A stretch of 64,000 nt of DNA from Rhodocollybia butyracea (lineage: Eukaryota > Basidiomycota > Agaricomycetes > Agaricales > Omphalotaceae): contig JADNRY010000033.1 of NCBI GenBank assembly GCA_015501585.1, positions 1 to 64,000 of the forward strand, given 5' to 3'. Each line of letters begins with the position of its first letter. Positions within the stretch are counted from its first letter, which is position 1. The translations under genes were made by a program, and so were the position numbers. The notes under the pieces were generated by a model. It was not told where the DNA came from and did not search any database. It was given only the letters and a program-made list of their open reading frames with translations. Shown here piece by piece: positions 10,730 to 21,592 of the stretch.

Positions 10730-13620
10730 CAACCAATATACGACCAGGGAGCTATATAAAACCATGTCGTACACATCCTATTCAATGAACCTCCAGGACC
10801 ATAATTCTCCGCTCACCTCGAAAGCTCACCTTATCCCATAACGTGCAGGCAACGCTCTGGTCTACGTCTCCCCCAAGATCAAATCACCCGAATAGGCTGC
10901 CTCTTTCAACGATGAATGACGATGGTTCCGCCGCCATTTTTCTCCACAGCCTTCCTCTAGATTACTTACAGCTACTCGCTCCATATTTCGAGCGGGGTAA
11001 CTCTGCTGGTCAATCAAACAATCCTCACATCGTTTACTGAACTTGAAGAGAAAGGACACTGACAGATGAAAACAAGTTTTGTTGTCCTAGGAAGCATTGG
11101 AGTTCCGGTCGATACTGATATTACTATGTGTACCAGTGTGTTTTTCCTCCACTTTCTTCGTTTCTGAATCGGCATAGGCCTGATCTAGTCTTGCCAGCCA
11201 GGCGACTATGAACAGCGAATTCCTCTAGGTCTCATCTCACATCTCACAACTGAACCACCCCATACGACAGATTGAAGCTTTGAAGCCATATCATTTTCTA
11301 ATGTCCTGCCAAGTCTCTCGGTGGTGTAAGTATATTTTCCTTCTATCTTGACTTGATTTACTACTTCGTGAAATTGATCCCGTCTTCAACGGAAGCCAGG
11401 GCTGCATATTGATGACCGAGAAGGAAGGAAGGAACCTGGGAAGGAGATGAACGACTGATTGCGTACCAACTTCAAAACCGGATCATCTGAGTTATGCGAG
11501 AAGGCCAGTTCTGGAGTTAAACGTTAAAGTCTTGGCACATTGCTCTGTCGGGAACGTTCAGTAGCTTTCGTTTGCGCCTGGCGCTCAAACAATAAAAACA
11601 GCTTAGCTGTGGATTTGTCCAAACCAGATGTCCTCCCATCGCTGCACGAGCTTCCTTGTCCTCGCTTCAGCTGTGCTTTTTAGTGGTATCCAAGCAATCG
11701 CTCCGCCCTCTGCTCTTGGGCTCGTATTTCCCGCCGATCCTGTTCACGTACCCAGTACCATCGACATCGGCTCATCTGGCTTCACTGGCGGTAATCCCAG
11801 AGAATATGTCAACATGTTTGTCGACCTGAACATATCGATTATATGTCCCAATAGCACGAGTAAATTCTTGATTGCCACGGTCGGATGTGGAGGCGGGTCA
11901 TCCTTCGGAGGTGGTACTGCACATTTCCTGGTGGACCAAGAGGGAACGTGAGTGAATACATCCATTGAACGTGGAATGCACGCAGAATTAAGTATTTGTT
12001 TGGATGTAGATATACCATCCTATGGAACGTTACCTATGGGATTCCCTTCGTTCCTTACGAAGCAAACTCAACCACCTCCGATTGTAATCCAGGTCCATTT
12101 TCGTACCAGAGCTTGGTTTTGAACAAGACGTTCACGGCTAGTGGTCCTAGTACTTCCGGAGCTAACATCGAGGTAACGACAGTGACGAGCTCTTTTGCAA
12201 CCGTACCTACGGGACAAGTTGTGTTTTTGAATGGGGCTAGGAAGCTGTCGGGGATGTACTTGATGAGCATTCTGGTTGTCGTTCTGGGGCATTTTCATTA
12301 CTGTGATGAGATGCTCAGCTTAGAGTGCCTTTATTTGCGACCCACTCGAGCTGTATGAGCGAAGATATTTTGAGAATCCGCTCAATCGGCTTTGTAGTCA
12401 AGTCTGTGATAAATTATTTGCTTGCTATCCCACGCAGTTTGAACACCTAGGGCTACTGCTTGTCTCCCGTAGAAATTACTTCCTCCTGTTCCCGAATTCG
12501 ACGGCAGCCTTTTTCGAGGATATTGTAGAATTACCAGTGTAACAACATGAGATTTTGAGGCAAGTTGAGAAAGAGAACAGCGCTAGCGCCGGAGGTCGGA
12601 GCCGCAATTGCGTGACTAAGCAACTCTCATTCTTTTCTTGTTCCCGACAGTCTAATCTCTACAATGATATCGACTGGTCCTTGTTTCATTGATTCTAGAC
12701 TAGCGGAACCAGTCAAATAATCAATAATCAACAACAGAACAACTTTGGCCCACATTGCAGCATTCGACATACATGATATTCAACACGGATTCGCAACCTT
12801 CTCCATCTCGAGCTTCTCTTCTTCAATACTTTCCTGTGCACCACGCCAACCGTCGGTCTATGAACGCGAGCTATCAGCACCGCAGTCCCGGTCAGCCTCG
12901 ACACCATTCCTCGACACTGTTCTTGTCCGCATTTATTCCACTCGACAACCAAGAGGCCTGCTAGTGTTGGAGCTTGGAGCTCTGGAGTCTACTTGGGCTG
13001 GATATAAGGATGGAAAGGGGAGGAACCTGTTTTGAGTGATCCTGGATGAGGACCGTATAAATATTCTAGCTACGTGGAGCGGATGTCGTCTACCCCGATT
13101 CCTCAGTGTTTTCGCTGTGTATATTCTTCATTTGCGGCCACAATAATGATTCATTCTTCAACTGCATCGACCGCGTTTACCAGCTTCCGTTTACATCCAT
13201 CTGCAACGCGGATGAAATTCAAGTTCTCTGAACGTTCCTGGAGCTATCTGCGCCAGATCCTCCAGCCTACCGGCGCCGGTGATGAGCGCTGAGCTGCAGG
13301 TGGTCAAAGAAGAGATTGTCAATGGTCGGAGTCGATTCAGCGAGGCAAAATGATCTTATTCCATAGTGCGTTGCTTGCTAATTTCACTTGAACCTCCGAG
13401 GCAGATGCATTGACACTCTCTGAACGGTGTTTTCAGGCTCAATATCACCCAAAATACCCCCCGGCACCTATCACACCCGTGAATGGATGTTCCCGAGCTT
13501 CAAGCGAAGTCTTCTAGGCGGCAAAAGCCTGAATAGATTTTCGAATTTCGCTACCAGCAGAGCAGAAAAATGTGTTCTACCGGGTACATGCGACTAGAGT
13601 ACACATTTCAGTGAAAGCGT
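10730..13620. repeat. Tandem unit A (secreted-protein gene plus flanks)
   Basis: Sequence blocks here recur in the same order in unit B: the TATA-like segment near 10750, a block ending in CTTCAAAACCGGATC, the secreted-protein gene, a block with CTAGACTAGCGG, GAGGCCTGCTAGTGTTGGAG near 12953, and CTTCTAGGCGGCAAAAGCC near 13511. Order, orientation and spacing indicate a tandem duplication of about 3 kb. Borders are approximate. Confidence 0.75.
11628..12358 (+). CDS. Small secreted N-glycosylated protein, copy A (C-terminus altered)
   Basis: Exon 1 (11628-11947) opens with a signal peptide, MSSHRCTSFLVLASAVLFSG, then ...PPSALGLVFP. A 62-nt intron (11948-12009) separates it from exon 2, beginning YTILWNVTYGIPF. 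The mature protein has several N-x-S/T sites and a few cysteines, and VPTGQVVFLNGAR precedes the C-terminus. Copies B and D end in a short hydrophobic tail, as for a GPI-anchor signal. In A one base is missing in the G-run after VVVLG, so the frame runs on into a non-hydrophobic extension ending LRPTRAV. I know no named family for it. The extracellular or cell-surface location is inferred from the signal peptide. Confidence 0.6.
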
Positions 13621-13764
13621 GTCGATGTAAGGCAGGCTTGGAAATCTAAACTTCCGTCGTTCAAAGGTATTGCTCATTCACCTTCCAAACCTACCGCGAT
13701 ACTTTCTGGTGCTTATGCCGTGTACAACTTCGCTATTCGACGTTCCATGACAGCGCGCGTGCTC
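13021..13764. other. Intergenic part of unit A, no gene seen
   Basis: Contains GTGAATGGATGTTCCC and CTTCTAGGCGGCAAAAGCC, which recur at about 16947-16995 in unit B. The matching segments carry no long conserved open frame, so I treat them as duplicated non-coding DNA. Confidence 0.5.
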
Positions 13765-14347
13765 ACTGCTAACCAATATACGACTAGGGAGCTATATAAA
13801 ACTAAGGAGCACCGTGACACACCTCATTCAATGAAAGAGTCCAGGACCATAGTTCTCTGCTCCCCCGAGCTCACCTTAGCCCACAAGGTGCAAGAAACGC
13901 TTTGGCCTAGCTTCGGTAGGTAGAATTTACTACGTCTCCCCAAAGTTCAAATCACCCGAATAGGCTGCCTTTTCCAAAGACCTGCAGCGGGGAGGGAGTT
14001 GTGACGAATGACGATGGTTCCACCGCCGTTTTTCTACAGCTTTTATCTCTATGGCTACTCGCTCCGTAACTCTGCTGGCCAATCAAATGATTCTCACAAT
14101 TTTTGTTGAAGGGAAGTGACTGTGGCTTAGGACACAAAAATGAACGCCTAATTGCGCACTATCTTCAAAACCGGATCATCTGGGCTTTTTCTTTGTGCGA
14201 GGTGCGAGAAGCCCTGTTCTAGAGTTAATGACTTGGCACATTGGCCCCGTCGACCGGGAACGTTCAACAACTTTCTCTCGCACTTGGCGTTTAAATGGTC
14301 ATTGATAAAAAGGTTCTAGCTGTGGGTTTCTTTTTTGTCCAAACCAG

Positions 14348-15045
14348 ATGTCCTCCCACCGCTGCACGAGCTTCCTTGTCCTCGCTTCAGCTGTGCTTTT
14401 TACTGGCATCTAGGTAATCGCTCCTCCTTCAGCGCTTGGACTCATGTTTCCCATTGGGCCTATTCATGTGCCCAGTACCGTTCAAATCAGCTCATCTGGC
14501 TTCACTGGGGGTAATCACAAAGAATATGTCAACTTGTTTGTCGACCTTAATATATCAATTATATGTCCCTATAGCACGAGTAAAGCCTTGATGGCGCCCG
14601 CCAGGTGTGGAGGCGGGCCACTCTTCGGAAGTGGTTTTACACCTTACGGTCCTTTCCTGGTGGACCAAGAGGGAACGTGAGTGAATACATCCATTCACCT
14701 TGAAATGCACACAATACTAAGTATTTGTTTGAACGCAGATATACCATCCAATGGAACGTTACCTATGGGATTCCCTTCGTTCCTTACGAAGCAAACTCAA
14801 CCACCTCCGATTGTAACCCAGGCCCATATTCGTACCAGAGCTTGGTTTTGAACAAGACGTTCACTACTAGTGGTAAAGCTTACGGAACTGTCATCGAGAC
14901 AGCAGTAACAACGGTGACGAGTTCTTTTGCGACTCTACCCACAGGACAAGTTGTATTTTTGAATGGGGCTAGGGGGCTGTCGGGGATGTACTTGATGAGT
15001 GTCCTGCCAGTGGTTGTCGTTCTGGGGGTATTTTCATTACTGTGA
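14348..15045 (+). pseudogene. Small secreted protein, copy B, with premature stop
   Basis: Colinear with copy A: signal peptide MSSHRCTSFLVLASAVLFTG, then codon 22 is TAG (14411-14413) where A has CAA. Beyond the stop the frame stays open and closely similar to A, through an intron at about 14679-14739 to the hydrophobic C-terminal tail VLPVVVVLGVFSLL. The intact frame after the stop suggests recent loss. It could still be expressed if the stop is read through or polymorphic, but no intron donor overlaps the TAG. Confidence 0.65.
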
Positions 15046-15348
15046 GGCTTGGTGCAAGACCGGAATCGTAGACGCTCAGAGGCTTAGAGTAGCAATTTAT
15101 CGGTTTTATGCACTATGAACGTGCCCAGTGCCTTTATTTGCAGCCTACCTGAGTTGTAAGAACAAAGATCTTTTGATAATCTGCTCCCCGATTACTTGGC
15201 TAAGTTCTAGTTGAGTCTGTAGTTATTTATTTGTTGTTCGCTATTGGTCCCACCGCATTTTTGAACGCCTATAGCTACTCGCGGAGCTGCTCGTCGACAT
15301 CTCGTGTAGAAACTACTTCTTACTGTTCACGAATTCGATGACACCCCT

Positions 15349-16015
15349 ATGCTGTTCAAAAGTGGGAATAATTCAACCGAGCTCCGCGCACATTGAGTTT
15401 GCTCCGCGCGAATTCAAATCAGTGATGGCTCCGCGCGCGAATCATACAAGTTGACTGCTCCGCGCGCATTCAAGCAAGTTGTTTCCCGGGGGTTTCTCAG
15501 GGCGCCCAGTCAGCTCAACAAGCTTATAAAACCTTGGAACAACCAAGTATAGGTCAAAAAAAACATTGAATAGTCCAGAAAACAGTGAGAGACTTAAAAA
15601 AAAAAAATCACAATGCCAATTTGCAGAATCGAACCAGGGACTTCCGGACATCATCTGACCATTTGATGCGCCGTCGATCAAATCATATTATTATCTACTA
15701 TCATATCATATCTACTATCATATCATATCTTTAATACGGCACTAAGTACGGCATTATGGCAACAATGATGTCAGCATCATTAGAACCCAGAAACAGTTTC
15801 GACAAGTCCATAGCAAAAAGATAAATATATGAATAAATAATGAATAATTTAGGTTTCAAGACTTTGTAAACCTAGTAAATATGCTATTTCATTACTGACC
15901 TGACTGGGCACCTCTGGGACTTGAAGTAATAACTTGCTTGAATGCGCGCGCGGAGCCATCACTGATTTGAATTCGCGCGGAGCTCGGTTGAATTATTCCC
16001 ACTTTTGAACAGCAT
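15349..16015. mobile_element. 667-bp non-autonomous hAT-like MITE
   Basis: The ends are perfect 41-bp inverted repeats (15349-15389 and 15975-16015) starting ATGCTGTTCAAAAGTGGG. Direct 8-bp copies ACACCCCT flank it at 15341-15348 and 16016-16023, so it is a genuine insertion with an 8-bp target-site duplication as in hAT elements. Several GCTCCGCGCG motifs lie just inside each end, in opposite orientations, as expected of subterminal transposase-binding repeats. No transposase frame is present. An internal stretch near 15610-15640 resembles a Pol III B box on the minus strand but does not fold as a tRNA. Perfect termini suggest recent activity. Confidence 0.85.
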
Positions 16016-17060
16016 ACACCCCTGTCCGAGGAAATTACCAGTGTAACAACTTGAGATTGTTGGCAAGAAAGAGGCGAGATGAGCGTCGTACTGCAGGGCC
16101 GGAGCGGCAATTACGTGACTAAGCAACCCTTCTCTCTCTACAACGATATCAACTGGTTCCCTCGTCTTGTTAATTCTAAACTAGCGGCGCCAGCTATTTA
16201 ATCAACAACAGAAATGGGTACAGCTTTGGCCGACGTCCATTGCAGCCATCGAAACACAATACATGTCGTCCTCAAGCTACCTTCTCCATCTCGAGCTTCT
16301 TCTCTTCTTCAATACTTTGACCATGCCGACCGTTGATCTATGGATACGGACTACCAGCCCCGCGGTCCCAGTCAGCCTTGGCACCAGCTTGCTTCAATCC
16401 TGTCCACTCAACGCCGAAGAGGCCTGCTAGTGTTGGAGTTTACTCGGGCCTGTGTATAAGGATGGAAAGGGGAGGAACTGGTTTGAGTAATCCTGGATGA
16501 GGACCGTATAGCTATATAAGCTACCGACTACGTATGTCGTCTACCCTGTTTCGTCAATCTTCTTGCTGTACATATTTCTTTCTCTGCGACCACAATCATA
16601 ATTCATTCTTCAACTACCTCAACCGCTTGCTAGCTTCTGACCGCGCCTTGGATATTGAACAAGTTCTCTGAACCCCCCAGGCTGGAGATGTTCGTGCCAG
16701 ATCCTCCAATCTATCGGTGCTGGTGATGAGCGCTGAGCGCTGAGCTACAAGTAGTCAAACAAGATTTTGCCAATGGTCAGAGTCTAGCCAGCGAGGGGGG
16801 AATGGGTCTATTCCCCAGTAGTGCGTTGCTTGGTATCCCTTTGGCCCGAAATCATTAGTTTACAGCGTATTCCATTCCATCGACACAACCTACTAAACGG
16901 CGTCCCAACAACACCCAGAAGATACCTCTCGGCATCTATTATACTCGTGAATGGATGTTCCTGGGATTCAAGCGAAGTCTTCTAGGCGGCAAAAGCCTGA
17001 ATAGATTTCCGAATTTCGTTGCCAGCGGAGCAGAAGAATGTGTTCTAACGGGTAAAGTTG

Positions 17061-17933
17061 CAGATACAGTCATCACTGCGACTGCCCGCTTTGGTGGAAG
17101 CGTCTGGCCGAGCCATTTTATCCTCTGAAGACGAAGAAAGTGTTGATACACGGCTTTGAAGGACACGCTTGGGGCACAAGTTATTGTTCATTCGCCCTGC
17201 AAACAAACGTTGATACTTTCTGGTACCTATACTAGATCATCTGTTATTCAAGATTCCCGACTCCCTTTCACCGCCTCTAGCCCACGCAAATAATCATCCA
17301 GTGTTGTTTCTCCCACCTTATCACCCTTCATACTGCGCTCTTCCGCTCGTATCTGTTTATATCTCATCGTGTGTAAGTAGCATTAACCCATCTGTAGCTG
17401 TTCCTTCTCCGCCGCCCACAATGTACAGTAGGCCCTTGTCGATAAGATGCAGAGTTTTGGTGATCTTTTAAATAACAGCCAAGTTCATCAAGCTCTTGAA
17501 TGAGCGGATAGAAACGGTTCAGAGAGGCGCCCCGCTTCTCCTTGCATATGATTCGATATGGCCACTCGGAACCTACGAAGGTCAACGAAGCATGGATGAA
17601 GTCTTGCGTGGGCAAGAAGCAGAAACAAAGGAGCGTACGACTGAGGTAACAACGCACCAGTTCATCTAGTCTCCCTGGGCAACTTGTAATGACAATCAAT
17701 ACTTAGGGATCTATTTTCAGGACCTGCGTCATCTATGAGAACTTCTTACTTATTCTTTTCTTTGCACAGTCCGTGAATTACAAGCTTAGCGCAGGCGAGC
17801 ACCAGGCTCATTTATCATGTATTTGCCCTTGGTATCCTGAATACCAATCACCTGCATGATTGCAAGAACGATTTCAATTTACATTTATGTGTTGATATAG
17901 TTCCTACACGAAAAGCCCGTCAAGCACTACTAC
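17061..17933. other. Intergenic, nothing confidently assignable
   Basis: A 111-residue open frame lies on the minus strand at 17699-17364. It has no recognisable domain and no start context, so it is not called. The remainder has no coding signal. Confidence 0.4.
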
Positions 17934-19532
17934 TTAGTATGGAAAGTCATTGAAAATAGGCAATACTGTAACTTCTAACCCCGGGGCTAAGCGAGAAATA
18001 GTTAGCATTTCCGTGAAGGACAGCTCCGATCCCTGATCCAAAGTGACCTTTTGCAGACAGCTCAATCCATTGTGGCTAGATTCATCGGACTCAGTCCACC
18101 ATCGTGAACATATCAAATCACACAGGAGTTCACACTCCCATCTTTGGTATCTGTCTGAATATAACCCCAAAACTTCCAAGTGCGTAAGATGAGGAAGCAG
18201 AATGGCTTTGGGCTCTCTTGGGCTATCGTCGTCAGACATGGACTTGCGACTTTGTAGAGTCAGACATTGAAAGAGGTCATCTTTGTACCTGATGTTCACC
18301 GTACGGAACAATTTGATAGAAGGGAAAGCAGACAAGAGCATTCCGACCATCTGCTTGTCCATCCCCTTGATCTCCCTTATCGTCAAAGAGAATAAAGTCG
18401 AAGAAGAGCGATTTTGCTGAAAATCAATGACCTCTTCACAAAGACGGCGAAGATTACTGCCTATACCATAAGGCCACGAGAGCGACAAATCTTCGAGGAA
18501 AGGGGCAGAGATGTGGCATAAAGGGCCCATGTTATCTCCACCACTTCTGATCGCCAGTGATCGAAGTGACGGTAGGGAAATAGGCGAGGCAGCGCTGAAT
18601 TCCAATCCCAACGGCATACAAAGTTCGAGGACAACAACATTGCTGCACCGTTGTAGAAGATCGACAATGAGATCTGTGTTCTTCAATCGAAGTTCAGCAT
18701 GGTCTATCTTCAGCGAAGTCAACTGTTCGAAAGGTATGAGTGATTCCGAAGTGATGGATATATCCCCGCATTCCACAATTTTCACGTCGCGTAATGCAGG
18801 AGAGCCCAAAAGGAACTCCATCTTGTCAGACGATGGTGAACTATGGGTGTTCCATTCAACAGGCTCGATAGTAATATGACTCCGCAACGTGAGCGATAGC
18901 TCCACAAGTAGCGGGAGCGAATAGGGGGGCAAGCGAAAGAGAGCAACTATTGCTTCAGCCCTTCCCCAGAAATCCAATATGCGAATTTGGTGACGAAATC
19001 CCAAGATGGCGTTCATTATTTCCCTCGTTCTCTTCAATGGGAAATAAATTATCCCACCGTAATATCGGAGGTGTAATTCCAAAGGAATACCTCTACTCCG
19101 AGAAAGCCACCTCTGGACCCACGCCTCATCTTTACCTCTTGTGTCGCCAAGTTGAAGATACAGAACGGACCAGATCACGGGTGTATCATGGGCTGCTGCC
19201 TTCCAAGCTACACACACACTGGCAAGGATGAGTGGCGTGTACCGAACAACAGTGTCTCCTTTAGGCTTGTTGCCAAAGCCATCGCCGCCACACGATAGAA
19301 TGAATATATCAGCAAGTATGTCGAGCGGTACTTGACGAATTGGAGAAAGAATGTTCTTCAGCTTCTCGAGCTCAAAGTTTTTTTGACGTTGGAGCGTGAG
19401 GTCGGATCTATTATATTCGAGGTTCTTTATCTCGGTTTCTGTATCAGAGATCTTTGCTCTTAAGAATGATGTTTCACCCTTTTCGAGCCGAATCGGACCC
19501 TCGATACGTGGTTGGGAAAGATAATTTGCCAT
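17934..19532 (-). CDS. F-box/LRR-like protein, single exon
   Basis: A 532-residue open frame starts MANYLSQPRIEG. Residues about 25-60 form a coiled-coil-like segment rich in E, K and L. Residues about 63-80 hold IRQVPLDILADIFILSC, the F-box-like motif (lP.eil..If) typical of the large Agaricomycete F-box family, followed by WKAAAHDTPVIW, the usual continuation. The rest is leucine-rich with irregular LRR-like segments such as LPSLRSLAIRSGG and LPHLTHLEVLGL. Such proteins are candidate substrate receptors of SCF ubiquitin ligases; the substrate cannot be inferred. No introns are needed, and the length is usual for the family. Confidence 0.8.
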   Translation of the reverse strand: MANYLSQPRIEGPIRLEKGETSFLRAKISDTETEIKNLEYNRSDLTLQRQKNFELEKLKNILSPIRQVPLDILADIFILSCGGDGFGNKPKGDTVVRYTPLILASVCVAWKAAAHDTPVIWSVLYLQLGDTRGKDEAWVQRWLSRSRGIPLELHLRYYGGIIYFPLKRTREIMNAILGFRHQIRILDFWGRAEAIVALFRLPPYSLPLLVELSLTLRSHITIEPVEWNTHSSPSSDKMEFLLGSPALRDVKIVECGDISITSESLIPFEQLTSLKIDHAELRLKNTDLIVDLLQRCSNVVVLELCMPLGLEFSAASPISLPSLRSLAIRSGGDNMGPLCHISAPFLEDLSLSWPYGIGSNLRRLCEEVIDFQQNRSSSTLFSLTIREIKGMDKQMVGMLLSAFPSIKLFRTVNIRYKDDLFQCLTLQSRKSMSDDDSPREPKAILLPHLTHLEVLGLYSDRYQRWECELLCDLICSRWWTESDESSHNGLSCLQKVTLDQGSELSFTEMLTISRLAPGLEVTVLPIFNDFPY

Positions 19533-21592
19533 GGTATGCCGAGTTCAAATTGTGGAACTGCGCAAAAATCCTCAGTAAGATAGAGATAGGCAAGCATTTG
19601 CTCTGACCTTGTGTTTTATGTTATGCTCTTCTGTAATTGTCGTGGCAGAAACTCAAGAAAAACGACTCATTGAAGGCGTGTTAAAATTTGTTTAGTCACA
19701 TCGTTTCAACGACCTCCTATAGTAGTTTAGGGCAGGTCCAATTTGCCTCTAATTTGATACTCCACAGCTTCAACTTGCACTTGCCACTTGAGCCACGACT
19801 AAATCCTTCACGAAACCTCCTTTTTGCTCAATATGCTCAACTTATGGCCATATGATCTGTTTCATGAATTGAAGCTCTAGTAGTCCGCTCGACACCGCCG
19901 TGCAACGGTAGTAGTCACAGCGTTTTTTCTTCTCGAATCATAGCCTTAAACACACAAAGACCAAGCACAGCGAGTACAGTATTCCCCTATTTTTGCCAAT
20001 CTTTTAGCTCCTTATTGGGTAGTGTTCAAAACCGGCAAGCCTTTTATCAAGCTCTTAGCTTTTGACAGACTCGGAGTGCCAAAGAACAACTTCTCTCGCG
20101 TAGTATTACTACTGTAAGACTAGTAAGTAAGATATCTAATGAACAAAAATCAGTATCCTAGAATCACCAGTAAGTAAGATGAATATGCACCCAAGGAACA
20201 CAAAGAAAGTGAGCGTCGGAGCGCCGGAGCCGCAATTACGTGACAAGGCAACCTCTCTTTTCTTGTTCTCTCTCGGGCAGACAGTCTGATCTCTCTACAG
20301 TTGCAACAGCCGACATTGGAGCCTTCGTCATAACGGGTCTTCAATGTTCAAGCTTCAACATTCAAGCTTTCAAGCTCAAGAGCGCTCAAGGTCAACCTTC
20401 TTTATCTCAAACTGATATTCTTCTACACACCGCGCAACCATCAATCACCAAGCTCTTAGCACTGCGGTCCCAGTCCTAGCTCAACACCCTTACTTCAATT
20501 TTGTCCGCATGTATTCCACTCGACGCCGAAGAGGCATGCCAGTGTTGGAGCTTACTCGGGGCAGGGCATAACGCTGGAAAAGGGAGTGTTTGGTGAATTT
20601 GTTCTGAGTGATCCTGGGTGAGGACCACTATGGCATGTAAGTTACATGGAGCGACAGAGCCGACTAAGTAGATGCGGTGTCGTCTGCCCCGCTTTCCCAA
20701 TTCTTCCCGCTGTATAACTACCTTCCTACTCTCTGATGTCCCTCATCGCCTGTAAACCCTCGCATCCTCAGTCAATCACCTCACATCCGAGGAATTATGG
20801 AAGACGAAAAGGGCATCCAGCTCTGGATCTGGAACCTGGCAGAACCTAAAGCTTAGATATAAGGGTAAATGGAACGCGGACGGAGTATGGTGTTGGAGAG
20901 AAGGGTGTCGGGAATGTTTGACGCTAACAAAGGCGTTCTACGGAGACATCACAGATTGTTCCGGAACTATACGATGATCATGTAAGTTCTCTTTCCCTCG
21001 ATGCGTATTTTCCATATCAATGTTGACGTTGCTTTCGTTTCGTTTCTTTCTAGGCTCACCGCACCCAATTTGCGACGCATGAATCATTGAAAAGCGTCGC
21101 CCATCCTTCACCGACATACAAAGGGTGTGGTGAGCACTCATAGAATGCGTGTGTTTGGTCATTTACTCCAAAGACTTCTAACCTGATTGTTCTCATAGAT
21201 GGACAATGAACCAACCTCTCGATGTGAAGCAATCCTCAACACAACTATCGCAGAGATGGATATGAAGGCAGAGGATTTCGCGATTTTTGGCAAAGGATCG
21301 TTTGGATGGAGATTTGGATGGAGGTTAGGTTTTACGAACAGGCAAGTCAATTGTCGTGAACTGTGTATCTCCGATTTCCTGGCTTGACGCTGACCGTTTA
21401 CATACTTCTTCCTTACCGTCATTGTACGGCCTCTCGTCCTTATCCTTGACCGTCTTTGTCTCGAAATCCCCTTCTTCAATACTTTCTTTCACACAAACAA
21501 TGGCATCAATCTATGAATGTGAATCATCGGCGCTGTCCTTGACCGTCTCTGTCTTAAAATATTATCTACAGTATGCATGGAAAAATTCGTCG
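19533..21592. other. Intergenic, with a third copy of the promoter-like block
   Basis: No supported gene. The part from about 20195 to 20700 resembles the post-gene blocks of units A and B: it contains GCCGCAATTACGTGAC, ACTCGACGCCGAAGAGGCAT and a GTGATCCTGGGTGAGGACC segment. It is a truncated third copy without a secreted-protein gene. Confidence 0.5.
20195..20700. repeat. Truncated third copy of the unit A/B downstream block
   Basis: Shares ordered short blocks with 12590-13090 and 16090-16560. Identity is lower than between A and B. Borders are approximate. Confidence 0.55.

Larger units (their letters stand above)
8720..11627. other. Long gene-free region with hairpins and duplicated promoter sequence
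   Basis: No reading frame here looks coding. The stretch holds two adjacent long hairpins (listed separately) and, from about 10730, the left part of tandem unit A, including a TATA-like GCTATATAAAACC. That block recurs at about 13770. Relative to unit B, unit A carries roughly 360 extra bases between about 11080 and 11440. Confidence 0.55.
13765..17060. repeat. Tandem unit B (secreted-protein pseudogene plus flanks)
   Basis: Second copy of the ~3 kb unit, starting with ACCAATATACGACTAGGGAG near 13772 (compare 10732). It lacks about 360 bp found in A and has gained the 667-bp MITE at 15349-16015. The remaining blocks follow in the same order as in A. Borders are approximate. Confidence 0.75.

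Noticed and set aside
10359..10841. 160-residue open frame on the plus strand
   Set aside because: It overlaps the duplicated promoter block; the frame is not kept in unit B and there is no recognisable domain.
15600..15690. tRNA-like B box (GGTTCGATTC on the minus strand) inside the hAT-like MITE
   Set aside because: The T stem does not pair, no anticodon arm can be drawn, and the acceptor ends do not match. Mentioned only as part of the MITE.
17364..17699. 111-residue minus-strand frame before the F-box gene
   Set aside because: No domain, no clear start, and no paralogue in the window; left uncalled.
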